In this document: in pieces, positions 34,460-46,638 of the stretch
Numbering within the stretch: the first letter of the stretch is position 1
Layout of the letters: the number at the start of each line of letters is the position of its first letter
Source of the DNA: Trema orientale
Taxonomy: Eukaryota > Streptophyta > Magnoliopsida > Rosales > Cannabaceae
Assembly: GCA_002914845.1 (NCBI GenBank)
Contig: JXTC01000141.1
Span: forward strand, 266,389-330,388
Direction of reading: 5' to 3'
Length of the DNA: 64,000 nucleotides
The notes under the pieces: generated by a model
What the model was told of the DNA's origin: nothing
The model's database searches: none
The model's input: only the letters and a program-made list of their open reading frames with translations
Translations under genes and position numbers: made by a program

Positions 34460-37400
34460 TCAGAAAACTCCTTTAATTTGATGTGCATCACTTGAGATCT
34501 CCTCGATAAAAGCATCAAGGTTAGAACAAGTTGAGCCACCTTTGGTGGTTGCTTGACGAATGGCCTCTTTAAGTTCCTTGACTCTTTCTCGCATCAATTT
34601 CCCCTCACTACTTTCTATATCCATAAATCTCTTCACGAGCTCAGAGATTTCATCTCTTGTCACCAAACTTTGGTCACACCCCATTTTCTTTACCCTATAA
34701 CCAATCTTCCAATCATCCACAATTTGTTTGCTATTAGGCATTTGGTCCGAAAGTATAGGGTATGTTAGCATAGGGACCCCAGAAAAGATGGCTTCTAAAG
34801 TTGAACTCCACCCACAATGAGTCCAAAACCCTCCAATAGAAGGATGACACAACACCCTCAATTGGTCACACCAAGGCACCACAAAACCCTTATCACCACA
34901 ACCCTCTTTCACCTTCGTGGCATCATCCCCACGTGCCACCCACAGGTACCTCGTGCCACTGCCACGTACCCCAGCCACGAACTCATCCAATTGGGCTCCT
35001 GAGACTGAAAGAAAACTCCCGAACGAGATGTACAAAACAGATCTTTCAGGTTGAGAGTCTAGCCACTTGAAATAGTCCGGCACAGTAGTTTTTGTTTCAC
35101 TAGAAGAACGAGTTTGGTCTAGTAGGAAGTATGGAATAGTAGGTCCCACTGGGTAGATGGGAAAAGGGTATTTGGCCTTCAAATCGTCAAAGACTTGGGG
35201 TTCAAGCTCATAAACTGAGCTGCAAAGAAGGAACTGGGCTTTGGAAACACTTGAAACAGCTCCTCTTTGGAAGTTTCTATGGAGCTCACTAGTGAGAAGT
35301 CCACCCTGGATATCTCCCAAACGGATCGTGGACATTCCCGGGATGTAATCTACAATTTCGTGTCCTCGCTCTGTAACATGTACACGTATATAAACAAAAG
35401 TCAAATATTATGAGAATAACGATAAATTTTTAGGCAAAAATAAGAAAAGCAAATGCTTCTATATATTGATAGGTATTAATCATTTCCGTTTTCATGAAGT
35501 TATTATATATGGTAGTACATTATCTTGTTAATTAGATATCATAGGACCATACTAACGTGATTGAATTAAATTTCAGAGGTGATATCTATAACTACTTGTC
35601 TTGACATACGTTTTAGCAAATAATTTAAGTTTGAATAAAAAGGATTCTTATCAACTCTGGTATAAAAATTGCTTAAACTAAAGAAACAAATAAATAAACC
35701 AGTTGTATGATGCTCATCGGTTAGATATCGCATTTGTTGTGCTATATTTTTAACTCATACACACATAGTTGATCAGTTTTTCTTTAATTCGTACGATCAA
35801 TCAATACCAAAGACAAAAACAATTATTCACATTTTTATCATGCAATTTTCTTTTATATATCACATAAAACATTTTACGGAGAAGAAGATACATATTTCCA
35901 GAGCGAAAAAAAAAAAAATTGTCTAAAAGGTAAAAAGTTAAAACTTTATTTGGCAACATTTATGTTTTTGTTTTTTCACTTATAAAAGCGAAATGGATGG
36001 TAGATATTTTCGCAAATAATAATTGAGGGCATCTTCATATACATATAGGGTAATATTTCGATGGAGATTTTTGTTTTTACTCCATGGATGGGTACTCTAA
36101 TGTAGACAATTGGGTTTTAATCTAGTGGCTAAAATAATATTAGTAGATTTACTAAAAAAATTATTATAATTAATACATATATAAATATATAAAGTTATTT
36201 AAAATAAAAAATATGGATAACCTGATAAGTTGGTTAAATTCTTTTTTTCTTTTTTAATAAGAAAATGAAACTAGTGAAAAATACTTAATAATCTTAAATC
36301 ACTCCCAACTATATTATTCGTTGGGGAAAAAAAATAAAAAATGTACAAATTTTAAGTTGTTTCACGCATATTTTTTTTAAAAAGAAATTTTCTTTCAATG
36401 TAGTTGCTTTATTCATTTTTTGTTATTTAAGAAAACAACTTATTCATAATATGAAAATTATGCTACCTTGAATTTTACCTTTTGTAAAGTAAAAAAGAAT
36501 TTTATGAATTGTTGAAGATACAATAGTGCATATAGTTTTAAATTAAAGGTAATTAAAAAATTAAACTTTAAATTAAATTTTCAAAAAGGAAATAAATAAA
36601 AAATAATTAGAAATTAATATATTAAATGAGATAACTTATTATTGTAGGTTTATTAACAAATTAGTCAAACTTACCCATCCATGGAACAAAAACAAAAATA
36701 TCAATTGAAAATTCACCCCTATATATATATATATATTTCCATTTTTAAGAACAAAAAATATAAATTTTGTAAAATAAACAGTAAAAATTCACTTTTAGTT
36801 GAACAGAATAACTTTTTTTGGAAGTATACAGTTTGTTTTTTCATTGAATAATGTGGGGAATCTAAATGTTGTACAAATTTAAATTTTTCATGCCAACTAA
36901 CGTGATAAGTCAATTGTCGTTTCCAAATATATTATATATGTGTCAAAATTACATATATAACTCACTAATTGCAAGGATGGTGACAACTTTCCACGCGGCA
37001 AAGGGGCCGTATTATAAGGTACTATAAAAGTTGGTATTCCCATCATTAATATTCATTACTATTTCTGTATAAAATGTTCTACGAATTAGTTTGGATTTAT
37101 ATTTCCGAAAATGGTAACCGAATTTATAAGCACATAATTAAGTTGTTTTGTTAAACAATTTAATCCAATACAGACAATCTACCTCTACGCCATACGCACA
37201 CTCACTCATATAGTCAATTAATTAAAAGGTTGACTAGTTAATGATCCATTCGCATGCTCCATCATAGTCGATCTGGTTTTGGTTAAAAAATAAAATAAAA
37301 TATAATAGAAATTCTATACTGCATATGGATTTATAATATATCGTTATTTCGTTGAATTACGTATGTATTACGTTAAAAAAGAAAAAGTTAAAATTCACAA

Positions 37401-38015
37401 TTTAATGTATGTTCCCCCCCCCTTATTACCTGTCACACACGAAACAACATTATTGAGTTATGAATCTGAAAAAGAGTTGTGAATATATATATATTAAAGC
37501 AAAGAATCTTCTAGGTATATACCTGAGAGGTTGACTGGGAAATGACCGTTTTTGACGAGGTGATCAAAATGATGGATCACCGTATACACCGAACCGGACT
37601 TAGGCCAAAGCGAGGCAACCGGAATATTCCTCCGGTAGCCGACGCCAACGGCCCAAACCAAGTTGGTATCGGCTACGATAGCGCTCACGGGAAGCTCAAG
37701 CCGATCAAGGAACTCCTCAAAGGGAGCTTCCATTAGGGTTGACACAGCTCTAACAAAGCCAGGAAAGTCCTTTGCCCTATCACGTTCGGAAGGAATGACG
37801 TTCGGGATCGTGCCGAACCGGATGTTGTCCGGCTTCGGCTCCGAGCCGATCAAGCCGAGCCACTCTTCGGTCACCACGAAGGTGATGAGAATATCGTCCT
37901 TCCTTGAAACCAGCTGCTTGCATAGGTTCATTATGGGGTTGATGTGGCCTCGGCCGGGATAGGGCAATGCCACCACGTGGCAGTAGCTGGATGGCTCCAC
38001 GTTTAGGGTTCCCAT
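34460..38015 (-). CDS. UGT87A: UDP-glycosyltransferase, UGT87A-like, two exons
   Basis: Family-1 (GT1) plant glycosyltransferase, predicted to move a sugar, probably glucose from UDP-glucose, onto a small acceptor in the cytosol; the acceptor cannot be read from sequence. Exons 38015-37523 and 35370-34460, joined in phase 1 at TCTCAG^GTATAT ... GTTACAG^AGCGAGG, give 467 residues, a normal length. The N-terminal PYPGRGHINP carries the catalytic His (H24), and IVADTNLVWA its partner Asp (D116). FPVNLSERGHEIVDYIPG across the junction is typical of UGT87. VLYISFGSF precedes the 44-residue PSPG donor box at 331-374 (WCDQLRVLCHPSIGG to LSDQ). The final Gln fits a glucose donor. The box reads HCGWSS where Asn is usual before the Ser. 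ATG 38015 is the first in-frame start after the TATA box. A broken paralogue lies at 11440-15300. Confidence 0.92.
35371..37522 (-). other. UGT intron (phase 1, 2152 bp)
   Basis: GT (37522-37521) to AG (35372-35371) on the minus strand; acceptor context GTACATGTTACAG. The single intron is AT-rich, with an (AT)n tract near 36721-36735 and a C-run at 37415-37422. No nested gene or complete transposon recognised. Confidence 0.85.
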
Positions 38016-38470
38016 CTCGGAGAATGTGACGACGTACGGGGGGGAAAGGATATATCAAAGTGGTTTTGTTTAGCTAAGTGGGAGCACTGGACTGCAGTGT
38101 CCCTATCGCTAGATGTAGCTTTGTCTTGGGGTCAATAACTTTGCTAATAATGTACTCCAATAATATGCCATATTTATAGACTGAGAGATTTTACTTATGA
38201 GTTTATAAACTTTGCATTTTACTCTGTCATGGCCATTTTTTAACTTACGTTAAAATTTGTAACGGTTCAATCATGCGTAAACGTGGCCCATTTCACATAC
38301 AAGATTCATTCGATTATTTGATGCCATGTGTAGCACATGTTACCAATATCTTGAATGGTGAGCCATCATAATCAAGAGATAGGATAATCACCATGTAATC
38401 TTGACAGCTTGGAGAATCAGAGCCGTCAGATTTGACAAAATTGTATCATATGTGATTGATCACGTGAGGC
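38016..38470 (-). promoter_or_regulatory. UGT 5' UTR and core promoter
   Basis: On the minus strand TATAAATA lies at 38178-38171, about 155 bp before the ATG, which would put transcription start near 38140. No ATG occurs between that point and the chosen start. A CACGTG G-box is at 38461-38466, about 290 bp upstream of the TATA box, and fits bZIP/bHLH control. A TTGAC W-box core on the plus strand is at 38400-38404. Assigned from motif and position only. Confidence 0.5.
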
Positions 38471-39797
38471 TCTTGTGGCCTAAGAGAATGGAACAATTAA
38501 TTCGATAAATGTTATGACGACATATGGCCAAGAAAAGTAGGTGGGTCTATACAACAAACGTGTAGGTAGCAAAAAATAATTTCCTAAATTTGTAGGTAGC
38601 TAAAAGAAATTTCTACACAATTATTAGATGTCACCCCGACCCCCACGGGACATAATTTAAAATTTATGGTCCACATGTATTAACCAATTTCAGAAAGTGG
38701 TTGGTGCCACAAATATGCACAGCAGCTAAAGCCATCTCTTCTTTGTTTTGTAGCAACAAAAATTCTAAACTACATTACTTTGTTTTATATTTTGTTTAAA
38801 TCTCCGGTTAATTATTCTAAATATTATATAAAAAAAATATTCTCTATCACAAAAAGAATATTTTCTATAAGAAAAAAGAATATTCTTTTATCTTTTACTC
38901 GAATCTTCTTTTTACCCCTTAACTCTCTATAGATATTTTATTTAAATAATTACTTCACTAATATACTTATTAATTTAACGATATATTAAGAAATAATACT
39001 ATTACAAAATTACATAAATAATAATATAACATAAAGTACGAAATTATAATATAACATCAAAATACCTCTAATATTTTTGGACAATTTTTCACTAATTTTG
39101 GTGATTCCAGAGATGATCTTTCTATGTTGTATTAGCCAATTTTTTTAACGTATGTTGTTTTTTTTCTTTTTAATTCTATGTATTTGTAATTTCGTGTTCA
39201 TTAATTTTAAATTTTTATCTACTATGTTGTAGTTAAAGTTATTTTTATTAAATTTAATTGAGTGTTTGATTATTTTATTAATTCTTAAATGTAAAATATT
39301 AAATTATTTCCAAATATGTAACAATTTTTTATAATCTAATTGAAACTATTAAATTAATTAATTTGACAATTAATATAATTAAAATCATTTACACTAATTA
39401 AAATATTTTAAATGTAAAATAGGCCCAAGGATATTGTGCGAATTATACATTTAAAGGGAGGTATTTTTGGAAGTTTGACAACAACAAAAAAAAAAAAGAA
39501 AAGAAATAGCGATGTTGTGCTATTTCTACACTGCACGCTATTAATGGTGTGGCACTGTAGCACCGTCGGTATTTTGCTGCATAAAATGTAGCTCGATTGG
39601 AGTCGAATTCATGCTCCGTTTTTGACAAAAAGGCATTATGCTGCTGGGTTTGAGATGCTCTTAGAAGTATTGAAAATTTGCCCTGTGTTTTATTATTTAG
39701 AAGGAATAGTTTTTTTTTTATTTTTTTTTTATTTTTTATTTTTTTATGGTGAGGCCTCTTTGTTTGAGGGATAAGTGATCGACCGTGGCGTTTTAAC
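38471..39797. other. Intergenic AT-rich sequence
   Basis: Upstream of the UGT; no gene recognised. A 121-codon minus frame (39443-39808) is Lys-rich because of poly-T tracts and has no domain. Confidence 0.5.
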
Positions 39798-39800
39798 TTA

Positions 39801-40410
39801 GGGCTCATTTGGTATGCGGATTAGATTAGATTATTAATCATGATTGGATTGGATTGGATTGGACTATCTTTGTACAATACAGTGTTTGGTGCAGTCTAGG
39901 ACTATAATTTTAAGTACCTCATAAAATATATTTAATATAGTTTTAAATATATATATATATATATAACATATTTTATGAAATTAGCATTGGAACAAAAAAA
40001 AAAAAAACCATCTTTTTCTTAAAAAAAAGATACAGATATTTTTTGAAGTAATTATTTTTCTTTTGCCAATAATTTTTCTGAAGTTATTCACGAGGTGGCA
40101 TATAAGCCAGTATTAATATAACATTTTTATTTTTTAATAAGGCAGTTTAACTTTTTGAAACATGAAGTAAGAAAATCTGAAAAGAAATGAAAAAAAAAAA
40201 AGAAAAGAAAAAGGGGCAAATAGCACTCTAGGTGTGTGGGATAACTTAATCTCATGCATTTTACACGGGTTTCAATAATCCCTTTGGAAGGGGATTAAAA
40301 GTTATACAGGACAAAACATTCCCCACTTTTTTATCCCTTGTACACACCAAATACGGGCTCAGGACTATATAATCTAGTTCGGTCCTTTGTCTCGCAAACC
40401 AAGTGAGCCC
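39801..40410. mobile_element. Tourist-like (PIF/Harbinger) MITE
   Basis: 610 bp with inverted ends GGGCTCATTTGGTATGCGG and (reverse complement of the right end) GGGCTCACTTGGTTTGCGAG. It is flanked by the 3-bp duplication TTA at 39798-39800 and 40411-40413. The TTA TSD and GGG...TTTGG end are diagnostic of Tourist elements. No transposase. Confidence 0.85.
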
Positions 40411-40413
40411 TTA

Positions 40414-41730
40414 GAGGACAGAGTTGACATTTTCTTTTTTTTTTTTTTTGAAGGAAAAATGATAGAAACAACATTAATTTATGTCTTTCACTTATTTAGA
40501 AAACATTAATTTATGTCTTTCACTTATTTAAAAACAATTAAAGTCATGTTTACATCGTATTAGACATCATATTATATCATTTTAATTCAAAATTATATTT
40601 GGTGATGATCTTGTATTGTATAACATAACCAGACATCTGAAAATAATTCACCTGTTCTCAATTCCTTGTTATTTTCTTCTTCTCTCGTGACTTAACCTCC
40701 TCTTTCTCTCTTTATCACTCACTATCTTTCTTCATTTTGTCTTGTATGTACATCTCTTTCTCTGTCCATCCTCATTTTAACGCATTATATTGTACTGTGA
40801 TACAATACAGCTATATTAATACGACATCTTATGTTCAATGAATCAGTTTACTAAACTTGACAGAAATATTCCTAATATATGAAGTGATTTTTTTCACCTA
40901 TAGATTGGACATAATATGGGACAAACTTTTTGACGGGAAAGTTCTGGTAGATTCAACTTTTTCTTGTCATTGATTTGTATAACATTTATCACCTTTAACT
41001 TGACTCTTCTATATATACAAATCTCAATGAAGGTTTTTTTCTTACGTTTCCACGAATGGAAGAGAGTATCAAGCCCACTCCAAGTGAAACTGTCACTAAG
41101 CATGGGGTAGGAGTAGGACAGAGATAACATCAATGGGTCTGTGTATCATGTGATTATTTATTCTTGGTCTCGCATGTGGCTCTACAATGATTTTTGTCCT
41201 TTTTACTTAATTTTATATTCAATTATATATGCAAGAGAGACCGATCCCTATGATAAGTTTTGTCTATTATGTTTATTTTATTCAATAATTTCACTGATAT
41301 TATCTTATTCAATTATACGTTAAAGAGATCTCCATAATATGTGGTCATTTTTTTATTTCTTTTTGCAAATTAGAACTTTTAAAAGAACACTTTTAAAGAA
41401 ATACCTACTTTTTAAAACTCTTTGTAGAATAATTATTTTAATTAAGACATAACTAGACCACAATTGACAGAATAGACCACACTTGACGGAATAAATTATA
41501 ATATAAATAAGAAATGTTTAGTACATCATATAAGTACTTTGTATTGTAGTAATTAAACGCAAAATTTTGTACTGTATTAATTAAACACAAAATTGTGTTT
41601 AATTATGTTTTTATATTGTGCTATTAATATATCAAAATTTAATATAATACGGATAACATTATCTAATACAGAAAAAATATCTATATTCCATTGTATTGTA
41701 ACGTATTACTGTACAATATTGATTATCCTT
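40414..41730. other. Intergenic AT-rich sequence
   Basis: Contains a 27-bp direct repeat (AAACATTAATTTATGTCTTT and following, 40470-40525). No gene recognised. Confidence 0.5.
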
Positions 41731-41741
41731 ACCTTTTTTTT

Positions 41742-41890
41742 TTTAAAAAAAAATGGAGCTTAACTAACGACCACCACTTATTACAAAGATATAAAGAAAA
41801 ATAACTCACACACCCATTACTATCAAGATTTGAACCCTGACCCTCTAAACTCATATACATATCTCTCAAATTTTGGACCAACTAATGACT
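41742..41890 (-). mobile_element. SINE-like unit (tentative)
   Basis: The minus strand shows a pol III B-box-like GGGTTCAAATC (41830 region), a TTAGTTGGTCC A-box-like word upstream, and an A/T-rich tail near 41731-41750. No TSD could be set. The adjacent 337-bp duplication includes part of it. Confidence 0.4.
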
Positions 41891-42510
41891 ATCCTCACTT
41901 TCTTTATCCTTAATTATTAAGGACATTTCTTTGTCCTTAATTATTAAGGACAAAGAAAATCAAGATTGACTATCCTTACTTTTTTTGTCTTTAATTTATC
42001 GCTTTTTACTTTCTCTTTCCTTAATATATTTCACCTCTTTTTCTCTCGCATCACTTTATCTCTTTAAAAGTGGTATTTTTCTAAACATACTATACAATAC
42101 AATACACCAAACATGAAGAGATTAAAAATGTAAGCTTTTATTTTTGGGCACTTTTATACGAACAATCAATCGCGCACCCGTCATTACCAAGGTTTGAACT
42201 CTGTTCCCCTAAACTCATACACACATCTCTCAAATTTTGAATCAACTGATGACTATCTTCACTTTCTTTGTTCTTAATTATTAAGGACAAAGAAAGTTAA
42301 GATTGACTATCCTCACTTTCTTTGTCCTTAATTTATCACTTTTTTTTTTTCTCTTTCCTTAATGTATTTCGCATCTTTTTTCTCACATCACTTTATCTCT
42401 TTAAAAGTGGTATTTTTCTAAAAGTATTATACAATACAATACACCAAACATGAAGAGATTAAAAATGTAGGCTTTTATTTTTGGGCACTTTCAAACGAAC
42501 AATTAATCAC
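41810..42510. repeat. 337-bp tandem duplication
   Basis: Two diverged copies. The block ACACCAAACATGAAGAGATT ... TTTTTGGGCACTTT appears 337 bp apart, ACATGAAGAG being at 42111 and 42448. ATTAAGGACAAAGAAA / TTTCTTTGTCCTTAAT inverted words recur in both. Confidence 0.8.
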
Positions 42511-43189
42511 CTATAATTTCGAAGGATTTAGTTTCTCCAAATTTTTTTTATTCCGTTAAATTATACAAGGAATAGACGAGAAAAGTTTATCTTAATTTGT
42601 GGTTGTACGGACATGTATTATTCAATCCACTACAGACGAGCGATGCTACGTAGCAAAATCAATATAAAAACACTAAAATTTTTATTGGCTCTCAACATAC
42701 TGATTTGTAGAAATATACATAATATACATTTTTTTGCCATTTTGCTAGCTTTGTTTTTCTTTTTCTTTTTTTTTTCCTGGTGTGTACGGATAATAAACAC
42801 CATATGCACGTACTGCTCAATTATGATCAGTGTGGGACAACGAAGCATCTTCAAATTCATTATTTCACTGACCAACGCACGCATCAATTCAACCGTCAAT
42901 TTAAAAGCTCTTTTTTTTTCAATTAATTTGAAAGCTCTTTAACACTTGGACGTTTTACCGTAGACAAAATTAATAAAAGAGGATCCAAGAAGATAAAGAA
43001 AGGAAGAGGGGAAAAGAAAAACCAATAGGCTGAATGTAAATGAAAAAATAAAAACTCTGGAGTAGCTGTTCGTGTCAAGTACGTAGTTTTTAATTCAAAT
43101 TGATATTTTATAGTTCTATTTAAGTGCTCTTTTAATTTTTCAACCCCATTCTTATTAATCTCCTTCACCCTAGAAACAAATATTTCATT
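42511..43189. other. Intergenic sequence
   Basis: No gene or element recognised. Confidence 0.5.
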
Positions 43190-43200
43190 AAAAAATGACT

Positions 43201-43386
43201 CTTTTTTTTTGATGAAAAAAAGGACAGATGAGATCCCGGTAGCGGGTCACTTCTCAGAGCCACCCCCATTTAGTTGGGCTCCCAAGGGCGACGTGAGGGC
43301 TCGAACCTTTAACCTCACCCTCTCTAAATGATAGAAGACCTTAAGGTAGATCGCCTTGCCATTTCGACCACCCTCTTAGGAGTATA
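43201..43386 (-). mobile_element. tRNA-derived SINE
   Basis: On the minus strand: an A-box-like TGGTCGAAATGGCAAGG near the 5' end (43355-43375), a canonical B box GGTTCGAGCCC (43290-43302), and a short A-tail at 43202-43210. Flanks AAAAAATGACT (43190-43200) and AAAAAATGGCT (43387-43397) form an 11-bp TSD with one mismatch, as left by target-primed reverse transcription. About 185 bp, usual for plant SINEs. Confidence 0.8.
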
Positions 43387-43577
43387 AAAAAATGGCTGTT
43401 GAAGAACCGTCAGTACTTTTCTCAAATCAGATTCTTACTTATGAAACTTATATCTTGTGTTTCGGAAATCAATGAAGGACTTTTTCTCACAAAAAAAAAA
43501 AAAAAAAAAAAAAAACAGACGAAAAAAATCTTTTGCATTTCTATTCTTTCAGTTAGATTACGAAAAGAAAAAACTAG

Positions 43578-43749
43578 AGGCGCGTCTACAGTAGGGACGT
43601 CCCTGCGTAGGGCCCTGTCTATACACCGTTTGATGGGAATCTGTGTATAAACAGATTCCCCACAGATTCCCGATATTCCCTACAGATTCCCATCAAACGG
43701 TGTATAAAGGGTGATCCTACGTAGGGACGCCCCTACTGTAGCCCTCCCC
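43578..43749. mobile_element. 172-bp MULE-type MITE
   Basis: Near-perfect hairpin: CTACAGTAGGGACGTCCCTG, CGTAGG ... ACACCGTTTGATGGGAATCTG on the left is mirrored by CAGATTCCCATCAAACGGTGT ... GGGACGCCCCTACTGTAG on the right. A perfect 9-bp TSD AAAAACTAG lies at 43569-43577 and 43750-43758. The 9-bp TSD points to a Mutator-superfamily transposase in trans. Low divergence of the arms suggests a recent insertion. Confidence 0.85.
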
Positions 43750-43758
43750 AAAAACTAG

Positions 43759-44939
43759 ATCATGATTTTTAACAAATGGCTATGTTTTAAAGATCTTATG
43801 TGAAATAGACACTTCTAATAAAATGAGTATTGATTGATCTTAGTTTACTATATGTTCACATGCAAAGTGAGCTTGTGATATGACCAGTTATTATTCCTTT
43901 TTCGGGCATATATGAGCCTAACCAATTATTGTTATTTTCAAGGAGCATAACCAATTAATTAATATTACCAAATACCAATTATTGATATGACTTTTAAAAC
44001 ACATTTTCAAATTCAATATATATGAAATTTAAATGGTGAACGACTCAATCAAAAATATATTATTGGAAGATCCTTTGACAAAATTTGACAGTGTGGAAAG
44101 CAAGGACCACCAGATTCATCAAGATTGTATTCTGTCTGATGTAAAATACTTAGAAATCAAATGACATGGTATGGCCATGTGGACAGGTGTTAAAACGGTA
44201 TCTTTAACTCAGATCACTATATTGCGACCCCGCGTGGCCCTACAAGGCGAATTAATATTTAGGAAAGTTGATAACAAAATCATACATTCCAATGAGATTA
44301 ACTTCAGTAATTTTAGTATAATAATTAAACGATTTTGCATTTATTTGTCTTTATCACATTTAAAATATTTTGTTTACTAACTCGAATATGAAAACTAGAT
44401 ACCCCCAAATCTCTCCAATCCCACACTTCACATTAGTCAATTACCATGGGCTTAAGCCGATATAAATAAAATTCATGATGCGTCGTTATTTGATTTTATA
44501 AAATGATTCATATTTATTTTTACATCCCGATGTTTACAGAAACAGCCATTAAAAATGCAAGTTGAATGTGGTCTAATCATCAAGTATCCTCCTAAATTGC
44601 TACAGTGCCTCAATCATACAACTTGAAAATGATTGAGACATGGGTTGTGGTGCTTGATCAAGTACTAGCTATGCATGTTAGTTGAAGTTAGTTGAAGCTG
44701 GTCCCATTCAACTTAAATTTGCCTCAGGTACCGCCCAAGTTAACCAATTATAACAATGCATGTATAGGGTATGAATGCAGCAAATGATTTATTTCATTTT
44801 ATTTTATTTTATTTTTTGTAATTTGTTGTATATTTCTCCTTTTAAGAATTATGCATATAATTGATGGCTTTGGACGTAGTCCGACAAATGTAGGGGACCA
44901 CTCTTATTGCAGATTAATATAATATAATATCGTATAAAT
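43759..44939. other. Intergenic sequence
   Basis: No gene recognised. A 69-codon plus frame from 44171 has no domain. Confidence 0.5.
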
Positions 44940-45672
44940 CACTATTTAGTAACAATTTTTTAGTTACAATAATGTTTTTTTGACTAAAAATGATATTTAA
45001 TCACATAATTTAAAATTTTAAAAATTTTTGTTAACTAAAAGAAAATATCTAGTCACAATATTTTAGATATAGTATCAAAATTGATTGTGAAAGAGGGGAA
45101 TGTGAAAGAAAGAAAGGAGGAGGAGAAGTAGGAAGGATAGAGAGCCTAAGAAAGAGGAGAATATAAAAGAGGAAAAGGAGAGTGTCAATCCTTTAAGTTG
45201 TTTGGTAATAAGGATGGAGAATAGAATGGAAGGAGAGTATTTATCTATAAAATTACAATATTATCTATTTCATTACTTTTTAAATAACTTTTAAAGTGGA
45301 TATATGTGTCATTTCACATTAAAAAATAAAGAAAAGATTGAATCTTCATAATTTTTGGGGGATTTAAACTGGTGGACCCAGAAGAAGAGCTCATCCCTGT
45401 CCCTCTCCTCTTCCTCCCTCAATCTCTTTTACCAAACAAAAGGCTCTACTTCTCCCTCTATACCTCTCCATCTCTTACAAATACTTCCTACCAAACATAG
45501 AGTAAAAGTAAATTCAATCACAATAAATTATATTTTTTGTGACTATAATTTTTAGTCACAGACTAATTCGTTACATCATAATGATAATAATGACATTTTT
45601 TTAGTCATGAATTTTTCACTTTTAGTCACAAATTTTTTTATGACTAAAAAAAAAGTTTTTTTTTTCTTTAAT
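44940..45672. repeat. CACTA-like non-autonomous element with an insertion (tentative)
   Basis: Starts CACTATTTAGTAAC and ends CTTTAATAGTG, the ends of a CACTA-type element. Subterminal TTTAGTCACAA/TTGTGACTAAAA words repeat on both sides. 45075-45510 looks like a separate insert: a purine-rich left half (GGAGGAGGAGAAGTAGGAAG) mirrored by a pyrimidine-rich right half (CTACTTCTCCCTC). The 3-bp TSD is not clear. Confidence 0.45.
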
Positions 45673-46253
45673 AGTGGTATAAAGTTACATTATTATGTAA
45701 TTATACTCAAAACTATATCAACTACATGTCGAAAATTACTATTTTATTCAATTGGGACACATCCTACCCCAGCGGAACTATATATAGATATGTACTTCTA
45801 CATTCATGTCATATAAATTAAAGTCGGCTCAGGATAAAAATTGAGGCCTCAGCAGAGCTTTTCTATGTTTTTATTTTAACTTCCGGGTCTAAATAAGAAA
45901 AACAAAACAACATATTGTATAGTAATAATAAAACGTGTCTTATTGGCAATTTTCTTTTGTAATTTTATAAGAAATGAGAACAAAAATATTTACCTTATAA
46001 AAAGATAGCAAATTAGCAATGATCTATGAAAAAGTTCGTTATTAGAATATCAAATTTATTGGACAACTCAAAAAACTAATTTCTAAATATTCCCAAGAAA
46101 AAAGCTACCTGCCATAACCAAGCGAATAAATAAACAAATAACTACAGAAAAGAACAAACTTGCATAAGCATTTTCATGATAAATAAAAATATGGTGGCTC
46201 TATTCTAACTCTTTTTTTTTCCTTTTCCACCATTTTTGTAAGACATTCATTTT
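45673..46253. other. Intergenic sequence
   Basis: No gene or element recognised. Confidence 0.5.
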
Positions 46254-46262
46254 TAATACTTA

Positions 46263-46490
46263 GAGTTATTATTGGTAATGCCCCTCGAACTATTGTTTAA
46301 GTATCAATTTGCCTCCTAAATTTTAAACTTACATATTAACAGTCCCCAAACTCATAATATGTTTCAAAAATAGTCCAAAACTAAACTTCTGTTAATTTTC
46401 AAATAGAACTTGGCACGTGAAGAGTGAACAAAGGGTGCAATGGTCATTTCATTTTCTAGGGTTGAAAATTTATCTTTTTATACGATCTGA
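46263..46490 (+). repeat. MULE left terminal inverted repeat
   Basis: Begins GAGTTATTATTGGTAATGCC. It carries blocks such as AAACTTACATATTAACAGTC, AACTTCTGTTAATTTTCAAAT and TTTATCTTTTTATACGA that reappear reversed at 59260-59483. Weaker pairing continues to about 46682. Confidence 0.9.
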
Positions 46491-46638
46491 CACAGTCTAC
46501 ATTTCCCAATTCTCAACTCTCAGCCACCGCAAGTTTTTACTAAACAGAAAAACCCATGTACAGTTGCTAAAAGCCCCATTTAAAGGAAGCAAAGCATTCT
46601 TTTCTGCAAAAAGCATCCTTTTCGAGTGAAAGTCAAGT

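Noticed and set aside
37663-38058. Plus-strand 99-codon and minus-strand 92-codon frames over UGT exon 1
   Set aside because: Shadows of the real exon in a GC-richer region.
39443-39808. 121-codon minus frame
   Set aside because: Lys-rich because of poly-T on the plus strand; it runs into the Tourist element and has no domain.
42613-42942. 109-codon hydrophobic plus frame, possible membrane protein
   Set aside because: Hydrophobicity comes from poly-T (Phe) runs; an antisense frame overlaps it and neither has gene context.
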